Assembly: GCA_025455595.1 (NCBI GenBank)
Contig: JALOMD010000125.1
Span: forward strand, 1-7,251
DNA from: Cytophagales bacterium
GTDB lineage: Bacteria > Bacteroidota > Bacteroidia > Cytophagales > 172606-1
Length of the DNA: 7,251 bases
Direction: 5' to 3'
The position numbers were made by a program, and so were the translations under genes. Each line of letters starts with the position of its first letter. Positions within the stretch are counted from its first letter, which is position 1. A model generated the notes under the pieces. It worked only from the letters and a program-made list of their open reading frames with translations, had not been told where the DNA came from and did no database searches. Shown here piece after piece: positions 1-5,440 of the stretch.

Positions 1-3
1 TGA

Positions 4-27
4 AGCGTCCCGACAAGTCGGGACGCT
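4..27. repeat. Perfect palindrome, copy 1
   Basis: The arms AGCGTCCCGAC (4-14) and GTCGGGACGCT (17-27) are perfect reverse complements separated by two bases. The 18-nt core TCCCGACAAGTCGGGACG (8-25) recurs exactly at 106-123. No T-run follows on the + strand, so it does not look like a terminator in that direction. It is probably a dispersed palindromic repeat; function unknown. Confidence 0.7.
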
Positions 28-28
28 C

Positions 29-60
29 CAAAAAGTAGGTCAGACGCTGTGCGTCAGACC
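29..60 (-). terminator. Possible minus-strand intrinsic terminator
   Basis: Bases 38-47 and 51-60 form a ten-position stem with one mismatch (42/56) and a three-base loop. Read on the minus strand, the stem is followed by TACTTTTTGG, giving a five-T tract, as in a Rho-independent terminator. There is no credible minus-strand gene to the right of it in this window, so what it would terminate is unclear. It may simply be another hairpin repeat. Confidence 0.3.
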
Positions 61-105
61 GGAATCACAGGCTCGCCAAAGACAACAGACGGGCGTTTTA
101 GGCAA

Positions 106-123
106 TCCCGACAAGTCGGGACG
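106..123. repeat. Perfect palindrome, copy 2
   Basis: This is an exact second copy of the 18-nt sequence at 8-25. Here only seven base pairs close (TCCCGAC / GTCGGGA), because the outer bases differ from copy 1. It lies directly after a copy of the dispersed 12-mer CGTTTTAGGCAA (94-105). Confidence 0.65.
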
Positions 124-175
124 TCCTTCAAAATCGAATTTTAAACAACCTCTAAGCCTGCGTGAAATTTTAGAC

Positions 176-291
176 ACTGATGTTACGCGCGGATTCAGAA
201 AACGTTTTAGAAAAATACTTCCTGAAGGTTTACAAAACCGCTTTTGCAGCGTTTTGGGCAAATCTTGCCCAAAACGCTGCAAAACATCAGA
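176..291 (+). repeat. 116-bp MITE-like element, copy A
   Basis: This stretch aligns without gaps over 116 positions to the reverse complement of 423-538, with about 70% identity by hand count. Identity is concentrated at both ends and low in the middle. Its left end ACTGATGTTACGC (176-188) matches the terminal inverted repeat of copy B. Its right end keeps only AACATCAG (283-290), giving an eight-base terminal inverted repeat with CTGATGTT (177-184). The right third contains a perfect 20-bp hairpin. No open reading frame in it looks real. It resembles a miniature inverted-repeat element or a REP-like mobile palindrome; no transposase is visible in the window. Confidence 0.6.
242..284. repeat. 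Perfect 20-bp inverted repeat (hairpin)
   Basis: The arms at 242-261 and 265-284 are perfect 20-base reverse complements around the spacer ATC. Each arm contains the 12-mer CGTTTTGGGCAA (250-261, and its complement at 265-276) extended outward by GCAG and TTTT. It lies inside element copy A. No T-run follows the hairpin, so it is not a canonical terminator, but an RNA covering it would form a very stable stem. Confidence 0.8.
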
Positions 292-422
292 AAGTAACTC
301 TTTTATACATGCCAAAATGTAGGATGTTAAGTGCTCGTTCACAAATAGTTTTATCTATTTTTTGCCCAAAACGCCCAATAATCATTTGATAATCAATAGA
401 TAGGCTGAAAAATGAGTAAGTT

Positions 423-538
423 ACTGATGTTACGCAGCGTTTTAGGCAAAATTTGCGTAAAGCGCACCTAACGCGTTTTTTCGGGATGCCGGAAAGAGCT
501 TTTCTACAACGCTTTCTGACTTCGTGCGTAACATCAGT
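423..538 (-). repeat. 116-bp MITE-like element, copy B
   Basis: The ends ACTGATGTTACGCA (423-436) and TGCGTAACATCAGT (525-538) are a perfect 14-bp terminal inverted repeat. The whole unit, reverse-complemented, aligns without gaps to 176-291. If the element proper is CTGATG...CATCAG (424-537), it is flanked on both sides by TTA (421-423 and 538-540), a possible 3-bp target duplication; this is suggestive only. It contains the dispersed 12-mer at 438-449. It lies about 95 bases before the glycosyltransferase start, so it could affect that gene's promoter region. Confidence 0.65.
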
Positions 539-633
539 TAGACAATCTCTCAGAGGGTCATCGCGCCACTGATTGTATACTTGTTTTCAACCACTAATAG
601 GTACTCGTTTTGTTCTGGAACGTATTTGTATTT

Positions 634-2247
634 ATGCAAAAAAAAAACTTGGCTTATTTGATTGTCGCTTTAGGAGTTGCTTTCCGCTTGTATTATTTCG
701 CTTTCAACCCATCTGTATGGGGAGATGAAGCCAGCTTGGCCAACAACATAATCGAACGCGACATATACAAGCTGTGTACCCAAGCCCTGAACAACAACCA
801 AGCCGCACCACCAGGCTATTTGTTCTTCGAAAAAATCATTGGCAGCTTTTTTGGCTATTCTGAACCGTCGCTTCGGTTCTTTGCCCTGCTGTCAGGAGTG
901 GGTGCTCTTTTTGTGTTCCATCGAACAACCAACCTGCTTTCCGATTCATGGGCCGGATTAACAGCTTTGGCTTTTTTCAGCCTTTCTTCGTTTTTGATTT
1001 ATCACTCCGCCGAGGTTAAACAGTACAGTACTGAGGTTCTTGCCTCGACCATTGTTTTATATTTCGCCGTCAAGTTTCGACACCATCTTTCCTACAAAGA
1101 TGCTTTGATGTGGGGAGTGGTGTTTTCGTTTTGCATCCTTTTTTCAAACCCGTCTATTTTCATGTTGGCCGGGACCTTTTCGGTGCTTTTTTTGCATAGC
1201 TTGGTACGAAAGAAGTACTCTTTCTTCAGAGGTCTTCTGTTGTGTAGCTTTCTATGGAGCGCAACGTTCTTGGTGTATTACTGGCTTGTCCTTTCTGTAA
1301 ACAGCAATGTGAAAGATTTGATTGCCACTTGGTCAACTGAGTTCTTTCCTCTGCCCACCGATAAAATCAGTATGAGGTGGTATCTTAAAAAGACTGTGTT
1401 GACATTCAACAATCCGCTCGGACTTTCGATTGACACAGATTTTCTACCATATATCTATATCCGGTGGCGGTACGTCATATGCTTCTGCTACGCAGGCTTC
1501 GTGATGACGATAGTGGGGGGTTACGTTTGGTGGAAGAAGTCACGCTACATCTTAGCCATTTTACTTTTACCTTTCCTTCTCACGATAGTGGCTTCTTTTT
1601 TGAATAGATACCCGATTCACGAAAGATTCCTGTTGTTCTTGGTACCATCTTTTTATCTGCTTTTTGCCAAAGCATTGGAGTTACACACTCTCTTCGATGA
1701 CAAGCACTGGATAGTCCGATACAAGCCAAACTATGTATTGGCAGCTATCTCCTTTGCTTACGTATGGGTCAACCTGAGCACCAAGTTAGCCAATCCGAGT
1801 AAGTTTGGCGGTTCTCTGAAATTTTCAGAGTTTAGGGAAGCCATCAACTACATAAACACCAACAGCGAGGGCCAAACCCCGGTTTACTTATCTTGGAATT
1901 CCACAAGATTCTACGCTTATTATAGCCGAACCAAAGGATTTCAATGGAATGTCATATATGGGAAACCACCGGAAACAGGCGTTCGTAGTCAAGAAGAGAT
2001 AGAAGACAATATAAGAAAAATAATTTCATTCGACCTTCAGGGCCATAAAAAGGCATGGTTTCTCTTGCAATCACGAGCCTACCCATTTCCATTTGCTAAC
2101 AGTCAGAATCAGACGGTAAGTATTCCAATGCCAGCGGAACGAATCTATTATAAGGTATTGCAGGAGAACGCCACTATTCTCAAAACTTTTTCGGGAAATC
2201 CTGTCAAAGCATACTTGGTTGAGTTTAAAAAACCTAAAGTCCGTTAA
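634..2247 (+). CDS. GT-C fold glycosyltransferase, GT39/ArnT-like membrane protein
   Basis: This 537-residue polytopic membrane protein probably transfers a sugar from a polyprenyl-phosphate donor on the outer face of the inner membrane; donor and acceptor are unknown. Residues 6-25 form the first membrane helix. WGDEA (29-33) matches the Asp-Glu motif of the first periplasmic loop of GT39/PMT/ArnT-like enzymes, and D31/E32 would be the metal-binding or catalytic acids. APPGYLFFEK (58-67) and SEPSLRFFALLSG (76-88) follow the usual family order, as does YHSAEVKQYS (123-132). Several further helices run to about residue 345. YPIHERFLLFLVP (326-338) resembles the family's late Arg-containing motif. 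The last ~150 residues are a mostly soluble tail. The frame also extends upstream to a TTG at 610, but the ATG at 634 gives a standard N-terminus (MQKKN before the helix). It is moderately AT-rich and stands alone, not in an operon. Family call is firm, substrate unknown. Confidence 0.88.
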   Translation: MQKKNLAYLIVALGVAFRLYYFAFNPSVWGDEASLANNIIERDIYKLCTQALNNNQAAPPGYLFFEKIIGSFFGYSEPSLRFFALLSGVGALFVFHRTTNLLSDSWAGLTALAFFSLSSFLIYHSAEVKQYSTEVLASTIVLYFAVKFRHHLSYKDALMWGVVFSFCILFSNPSIFMLAGTFSVLFLHSLVRKKYSFFRGLLLCSFLWSATFLVYYWLVLSVNSNVKDLIATWSTEFFPLPTDKISMRWYLKKTVLTFNNPLGLSIDTDFLPYIYIRWRYVICFCYAGFVMTIVGGYVWWKKSRYILAILLLPFLLTIVASFLNRYPIHERFLLFLVPSFYLLFAKALELHTLFDDKHWIVRYKPNYVLAAISFAYVWVNLSTKLANPSKFGGSLKFSEFREAINYINTNSEGQTPVYLSWNSTRFYAYYSRTKGFQWNVIYGKPPETGVRSQEEIEDNIRKIISFDLQGHKKAWFLLQSRAYPFPFANSQNQTVSIPMPAERIYYKVLQENATILKTFSGNPVKAYLVEFKKPKVR

Positions 2248-2602
2248 GATACTGTTTGCGTTGGTTTTTCGGAGCCGAAAAGAACGGGTTTTTGCGCATG
2301 GCTCGTGTCAAGCCATCGGTGTAAGCATGGTCGGAGTCGCAGCCGACTTTGCAACCCGAAAAATTCACCCAAACAGTCTCCAAGAGCCGTTTGGGGTGTT
2401 CTAAACCCGCAAGGTCTTTGAACTGTTTCATGACAAGGGCCTTTCGCTTCGAAATGTGCAAAAACATTGGGATTACTATAATATTACGAATTCCTTATAG
2501 TTTTACAAACAGGATACCTGTAAAAAAGGCGTTTTAGGCAAAAACCATCCAAAATGTAGCCTTTAACTATCCGATTGTCAACTTATGGTAACTCTATGTA
2601 AT
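2248..2602. other. Non-coding spacer rich in small hairpins
   Basis: No convincing gene is seen here. Several inverted repeats lie close together: TTTTCGG/CCGAAAA (2266-2272, 2275-2281), just after the glycosyltransferase stop; ATGGCT/AGCCAT (2298-2303, 2311-2316); and CACCCAAAC/GTTTGGGGTG (2366-2374, 2389-2398, one bulged G). The first could help end glycosyltransferase transcription but lacks an adjacent T-run. A copy of the dispersed 12-mer CGTTTTAGGCAA is at 2530-2541, enclosed by AAAGGC/GCCTTT (2525-2530, 2559-2564). Short open frames on both strands show no recognisable protein. It could be a decayed repeat or a structured RNA. Confidence 0.45.
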
Positions 2603-2707
2603 CGAAAGTTGGTTTGGGATATTTATTTGGAAAACGTGTGTAAGCGTCTGTTCGGATGCGATTCCTACAAACAAACGAATCGTTTGCGTATCCCAAATCA
2701 ACTTCCG
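2603..2707. repeat. ~105-bp unit bounded by 16-bp inverted repeats
   Basis: AAGTTGGTTTGGGATA (2606-2621) and TATCCCAAATCAACTT (2689-2704) are reverse complements at 15 of 16 positions, with partial pairing continuing outward to 2603 and 2707. The interior includes a small palindrome, CAAACGA-A-TCGTTTG (2672-2686). Its ends differ from those of the 116-bp elements, so it would be a different family of small inverted-repeat element. No matching copy is seen elsewhere in the window. Confidence 0.5.
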
Positions 2708-2729
2708 GATATATAATCTGCTTTCCAAC

Positions 2730-2756
2730 CGTTTTGGTTGTTTTTTGCCCAAAACG
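2730..2756. repeat. Dispersed 12-mer hairpin, degenerate pair
   Basis: TTGCCCAAAACG (2745-2756) is an exact reverse-strand copy of the dispersed 12-mer. It faces CGTTTTGG (2730-2737), forming an eight-base stem with CCAAAACG (2749-2756). It lies just before the small membrane-protein gene. Confidence 0.55.
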
Positions 2757-2813
2757 CAGGCTAAGCGCAATACTTGTTTTTGAAAAAAGTCTTTCATGCA
2801 GCATCTATTTGTC

Positions 2814-3332
2814 ATGCCTCAAACCCAAAAAATCACCGTCAAGCAGTATTTTCTGTCGCAGAACATGATTTACATCGCCTTGATTGTCGGACAGATGTTG
2901 TTTGCGGCGGTTACCGTCTATTTGCGTTCGTCGGGACAAATGAGCAACGAAACAGGCGAACTGACCGGGCTGTTGCAATACTTGGTGCCGCTGGTTTCCG
3001 TGGGCGGGGCGGCTGGCGGCTTTCAACTATTCAAAATCATGTTGCAAGCCGCCAAAAAACAATCCGGCCTGTCGGACAAGGTGTCGCGTTACGGCACGGC
3101 GTTGATTGTGCGGTACGCACTGTTAGAGGCTCCGTCGCTGTTCAGCATTGTGTCGTATTTTTTGACAGGAAATTATCTGTTTCTGGCAATAGCAGGTGTC
3201 ATTATCGTCCTGTTTCTGTTCATCCGCCCGACGAAGGAAAAACTTGAGCAAGACCTTGAACTCAACCAGTCGGAGCTTGCCCAGACCAGCAACCCCGATG
3301 CGGTGATTATGGAACGTAAGTTTACAAGCTGA
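2814..3332 (+). CDS. Small four-helix inner-membrane protein, function unknown
   Basis: This 172-residue protein has four predicted membrane segments at about residues 19-37, 52-75, 95-117 and 120-138, with a charged, probably cytoplasmic tail. A glycine-rich stretch (VSVGGAAGGF, 61-70) lies in the second helix. The tail RPTKEKLEQDLELNQSEL (138-155) is strongly amphipathic and may be helical. I recognise the general pattern as a conserved hypothetical type in Bacteroidota but know no function. An in-frame ATG at 2796 would add MQHLFV. I prefer 2814 because the shorter N-terminus runs naturally into the conserved-looking KITVKQYFL, and because the 12 bases ATCTATTTGTCA just upstream (2801-2812) also precede the antitoxin start at 4723. 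The gene appears monocistronic and is flanked on both sides by hairpin repeats. Confidence 0.75.
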   Translation: MPQTQKITVKQYFLSQNMIYIALIVGQMLFAAVTVYLRSSGQMSNETGELTGLLQYLVPLVSVGGAAGGFQLFKIMLQAAKKQSGLSDKVSRYGTALIVRYALLEAPSLFSIVSYFLTGNYLFLAIAGVIIVLFLFIRPTKEKLEQDLELNQSELAQTSNPDAVIMERKFTS

Positions 3333-3351
3333 TTTTCTGTCATTTGCCAAA

Positions 3352-3380
3352 CCGTTTTAGGCAATTTTTGCCTAAAACGG
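3352..3380. repeat. Hairpin from paired 12-mers, downstream copy 1
   Basis: CCGTTTTAGGCAA (3352-3364) and TTGCCTAAAACGG (3368-3380) form a perfect 13-bp stem around TTT. It begins 20 bases after the membrane-protein stop codon, so it may end or protect that transcript at its 3' end, although no T-run follows. Confidence 0.75.
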
Positions 3381-3402
3381 ACATCGAATACACAAGTCCG
3401 CA

Positions 3403-3429
3403 CGTTTTGGGCAAAAATTGCCTAAAACG
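3403..3429. repeat. Hairpin from paired 12-mers, downstream copy 2
   Basis: CGTTTTGGGCAA (3403-3414) faces TTGCCTAAAACG (3418-3429) around AAA. The single mismatch becomes a G-U pair in RNA, so the stem is 12 pairs. It follows the previous hairpin by 22 bases, making a tandem hairpin pair between two genes. Confidence 0.72.
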
Positions 3430-3500
3430 CAAATCCGCTGGCAAACGAATCTTGCGGTCACAAATATCTGTTTTTCACTGTAGATCAACACACGTCAGCC

Positions 3501-4643
3501 ATGAGAAACCTGTTGAAAATATTGTTTTCCCTGTGCGTTTTGGGCATTTTTTCGCCAATCTCGGCACAGCAGCGTTTCAACGGATTGGACACGCACATGG
3601 GCAACCTGTACCGGCTTTCCAATGCCCAGACACGTTCCATCAGCCCGGAAAATTTTACGGGCGAGAAAGGCAAAGGTGGCATGGCGACCGAAGGCACCGG
3701 CAAAAACGCTTCCCGCGACTTGGGACAGGGCTGGAAAGTAAGCCCCAGCGTGGAAATCAAGGCCAAGACGACTTTCACACTGGCCGAAATCACCGGTTCG
3801 GGAGCCATTCAGCACATTTGGATGACACCTACGGGAAAGTGGCGTTATTCCATCTTGCGCTTTTATTGGGACGACGAAAAAGAACCGTCTGTAGAGGTGC
3901 CTGTAGGGGACTTTTTCTGCATGGGTTGGCAACAGTATGCACAAATCAATTCGTTGGCGGTGACGGTGAATCCGGGCAGTGCGTTCAATTGCTATTGGAC
4001 GATGCCGTTCCGCAAAAAATGCCGGATTACGATGGAAAACATCGCCGACGAATCCATGATTCTCTATTACCAGATTGACTATACGCTGACTGACGTACCT
4101 GAAGATGCGGCATATTTCCACGCACAGTTCCGGCGCGTCAATCCGCAGCCGTACAAGCAGATCTATGCGCTGATTGACGGCATTCGGGGCAAGGGCCACT
4201 ACGTGGGCACGTACATGGCGTGGGGCGTGAACAGCAACGGCTGGTGGGGCGAAGGCGAGATGAAGTTCTACATGGACGGCGACCGGGACTTCCCGACCAT
4301 CAACGGCACGGGGCTGGAGGACTATTTCTGCGGCTCGTACAATTTCGACAACAAAGGCAAATACCAAGAATTTTCAACGCCGTACACGGGCCTGCACCAA
4401 GTCGTCCGTCCCGACGGGCTGTATCAGTCGCAGCAACGGTTTGGCATGTACCGCTGGCACATCACCGACCCGGTTCGTTTTGATAAAGACCTGCGCGTGA
4501 CCGTGCAAGCCCTGGGCTGGCGCGACGGCGGCCGCTACCTGCCGCTGAAAGACGACATTGCCTCGGTGGTGTTCTGGTACCAAGCCGAACCACACGCGGC
4601 GTTTCCGAAATTGCCGACTAAGGATGAGTTAGAGGTGAATTGA
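3501..4643 (+). CDS. Secreted GH172 (DUF2961) family glycoside hydrolase
   Basis: This 380-residue protein matches the DUF2961 family, now GH172. Characterised members are furanosidases acting on alpha-D-fructofuranosides or D-arabinofuranosides; the substrate here is unknown. A signal peptide is clear: MRNLLK, a hydrophobic core, then SPISA with cleavage likely before Gln23, so it is exported to the periplasm or beyond. The beta-rich fold begins with SISPENFTGEKGKGG (46-60), the typical family opening, then GSGAIQHIWMT (99-109). The active-site block is GEGEMKFYMDGD (250-261) followed by INGTGLEDYFCGSY (267-280). Family catalysis uses two glutamates about 20 residues apart, so E251 or E253 together with E273 are the candidates. 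Length is normal for the family and there is no C-terminal secretion-sorting domain. No SusC/SusD-like genes adjoin it, so it is not in an evident polysaccharide utilisation locus here. The ATG at 3501 is fixed by the signal peptide. Confidence 0.9.
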   Translation: MRNLLKILFSLCVLGIFSPISAQQRFNGLDTHMGNLYRLSNAQTRSISPENFTGEKGKGGMATEGTGKNASRDLGQGWKVSPSVEIKAKTTFTLAEITGSGAIQHIWMTPTGKWRYSILRFYWDDEKEPSVEVPVGDFFCMGWQQYAQINSLAVTVNPGSAFNCYWTMPFRKKCRITMENIADESMILYYQIDYTLTDVPEDAAYFHAQFRRVNPQPYKQIYALIDGIRGKGHYVGTYMAWGVNSNGWWGEGEMKFYMDGDRDFPTINGTGLEDYFCGSYNFDNKGKYQEFSTPYTGLHQVVRPDGLYQSQQRFGMYRWHITDPVRFDKDLRVTVQALGWRDGGRYLPLKDDIASVVFWYQAEPHAAFPKLPTKDELEVN

Positions 4644-4722
4644 CAGTGAATTTCGTTGCTACCAATTCAGAAAAATCGTTGTAAATTTAGGTTTTTTGTG
4701 AGGATAAAATCTATTTGTCACC

Positions 4723-4926
4723 ATGTTAATAGAAGAAAAGATTTCAGAAAAAGTGAAAACCATGCCGGAGGAGCTAAAGGCTGAGACACTGGATTTCATT
4801 GAGTTTCTATTGGAAAAGCAAAAGCGACTACAAAACAGGGTTCCCATTTTTGGAAGCATGAAAGCCACTTTCAAAATGTCGGATGACTTCGATGCACCGT
4901 TAGATGACTTTAAAGAATACATGTAA
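4723..4926 (+). CDS. DUF2281-type (VapB-like) antitoxin
   Basis: This 67-residue protein is the likely antitoxin of the following PIN toxin; it should bind and neutralise the toxin and repress its own promoter. The N-terminal half (KISEKVKTMPEELKAETLDF then IEFLLEKQ, residues 6-33) matches the DUF2281 pattern of a helical region with Leu/Pro-Glu followed by an Asp-Phe-x-Glu-Phe-Leu motif. The C-terminus, MSDDFDAPLDDFKEYM (52-67), is the characteristic acidic tail of antitoxins in this family and probably occupies the toxin active site. It precedes the toxin, the normal order. The ATG at 4723 is the only plausible start; ATCTATTTGTCA lies just upstream. Confidence 0.88.
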   Translation: MLIEEKISEKVKTMPEELKAETLDFIEFLLEKQKRLQNRVPIFGSMKATFKMSDDFDAPLDDFKEYM

Positions 4927-5309
4927 TGGACTTGTTACTGGACACTAATGCGTTAATCTGGTTCTTGGAAGGCGATGCACAGTTGAGCACTGCGGCGAAA
5001 AACACAATCGAGCATCCGCAAAACCGGAGGTTTGTCAGTATTGCCAGTCTTTGGGAAATGGCTATAAAAATCAGCTTGGGCAAACTGGTTCTCATGCAGC
5101 CATTGCCAAAGGTTTTTCAGGAAATACGAAACAACGGCATAGACATTCTTTCTATTAACACCTCGCATGTGCTTCAGACTATCCATTTGCCTTTCCATCA
5201 CCGAGATCCGTTTGACCGTATGTTGATTGGACAAGCACTTGAAGAAAAGATGATTATTGTGAGCAAAGATGAGAATTTCGACCAATATGGTACTACAGTG
5301 ATCTGGTGA
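4926..5309 (+). CDS. PIN-domain toxin (VapC-like ribonuclease)
   Basis: This 127-residue single-domain PIN protein is probably a Mg-dependent endoribonuclease that attacks tRNA or another RNA and arrests growth when free of its antitoxin. The acidic residues are in the expected places: D6 in LLDTNALIW (4-12), E44 in SLWEMAIK (41-48), D94 and D97 in HHRDPFDRMLIGQA (91-104), and D115 in VSKDENF (112-118). The motifs SLGKL, HHRDPFDR and the closing VIW are typical of the Sll0205-like PIN subgroup, whose partners are DUF2281 antitoxins. Its ATG shares one base with the antitoxin stop codon (TAATG, 4924-4928), so the pair is a translationally coupled operon. All catalytic positions are present, so it looks intact and active. 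Confidence 0.9.
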   Translation: MDLLLDTNALIWFLEGDAQLSTAAKNTIEHPQNRRFVSIASLWEMAIKISLGKLVLMQPLPKVFQEIRNNGIDILSINTSHVLQTIHLPFHHRDPFDRMLIGQALEEKMIIVSKDENFDQYGTTVIW

Positions 5310-5364
5310 AAATAACTAATAGAAAAATCATGAGTCGTTTCAAGCAAAAAACGCCCAAAACGTC

Positions 5365-5431
5365 AACCTGCAACCTTGAACCTGCAACTTTCAACTTTTC
5401 ATTCGTACATCGTACCTCGTAAATCGTACTT
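5365..5431. repeat. Two adjacent 7-nt-period tandem arrays
   Basis: Bases 5365-5399 are five heptamers starting with AAC (AACCTGC, AACCTTG, AACCTGC, AACTTTC, AACTTTT). After a four-base gap, 5404-5431 are four heptamers starting with CGTA (CGTACAT, CGTACCT, CGTAAAT, CGTACTT). The two arrays have different units but the same period. They fill nearly all of the short leader before the Hsp70-like gene at 5441, so copy-number slippage could alter promoter or leader spacing. A partial 12-mer copy (GCCCAAAACG) lies just upstream at 5353-5362. Confidence 0.75.
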
Positions 5432-5440
5432 CAAACAGAT

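Noticed and set aside
242..284. Intrinsic terminator
   Set aside because: Very strong stem but no T-tract on either strand after it and no gene ending nearby.
40..342. 100-codon minus-strand open frame
   Set aside because: It runs through the palindromes, the 20-bp hairpin and element copy A; the translation follows the repeats rather than a protein family.
610..633. Upstream TTG start for the glycosyltransferase
   Set aside because: It would add MFWNVFVF before a normal Met-Gln-Lys-Lys start; the ATG at 634 is better placed before the first helix.
2234..2467. 77-codon minus-strand open frame
   Set aside because: No recognisable domain, overlaps the end of the glycosyltransferase gene, and covers a hairpin-rich spacer. 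Kept only as a remark on that spacer.
3495..4367. 290-codon minus-strand frame and overlapping + frame (3344-4078) across the glycosidase
   Set aside because: The glycosidase frame has a signal peptide and the GH172 active-site block. The other frames are low-complexity Arg/His/Val shadows.
4656..4689. Possible Bacteroidota promoter before the toxin-antitoxin operon (TTG at 4656, TAAATTTA at 4682)
   Set aside because: The second box resembles TAnnTTTG except for its last base, but the spacing of 23 bases is too long and the -33 box is minimal. Not strong enough to annotate.
5365..5431. CRISPR-like array
   Set aside because: The units are 7 bases with no spacers; these are simple tandem repeats.
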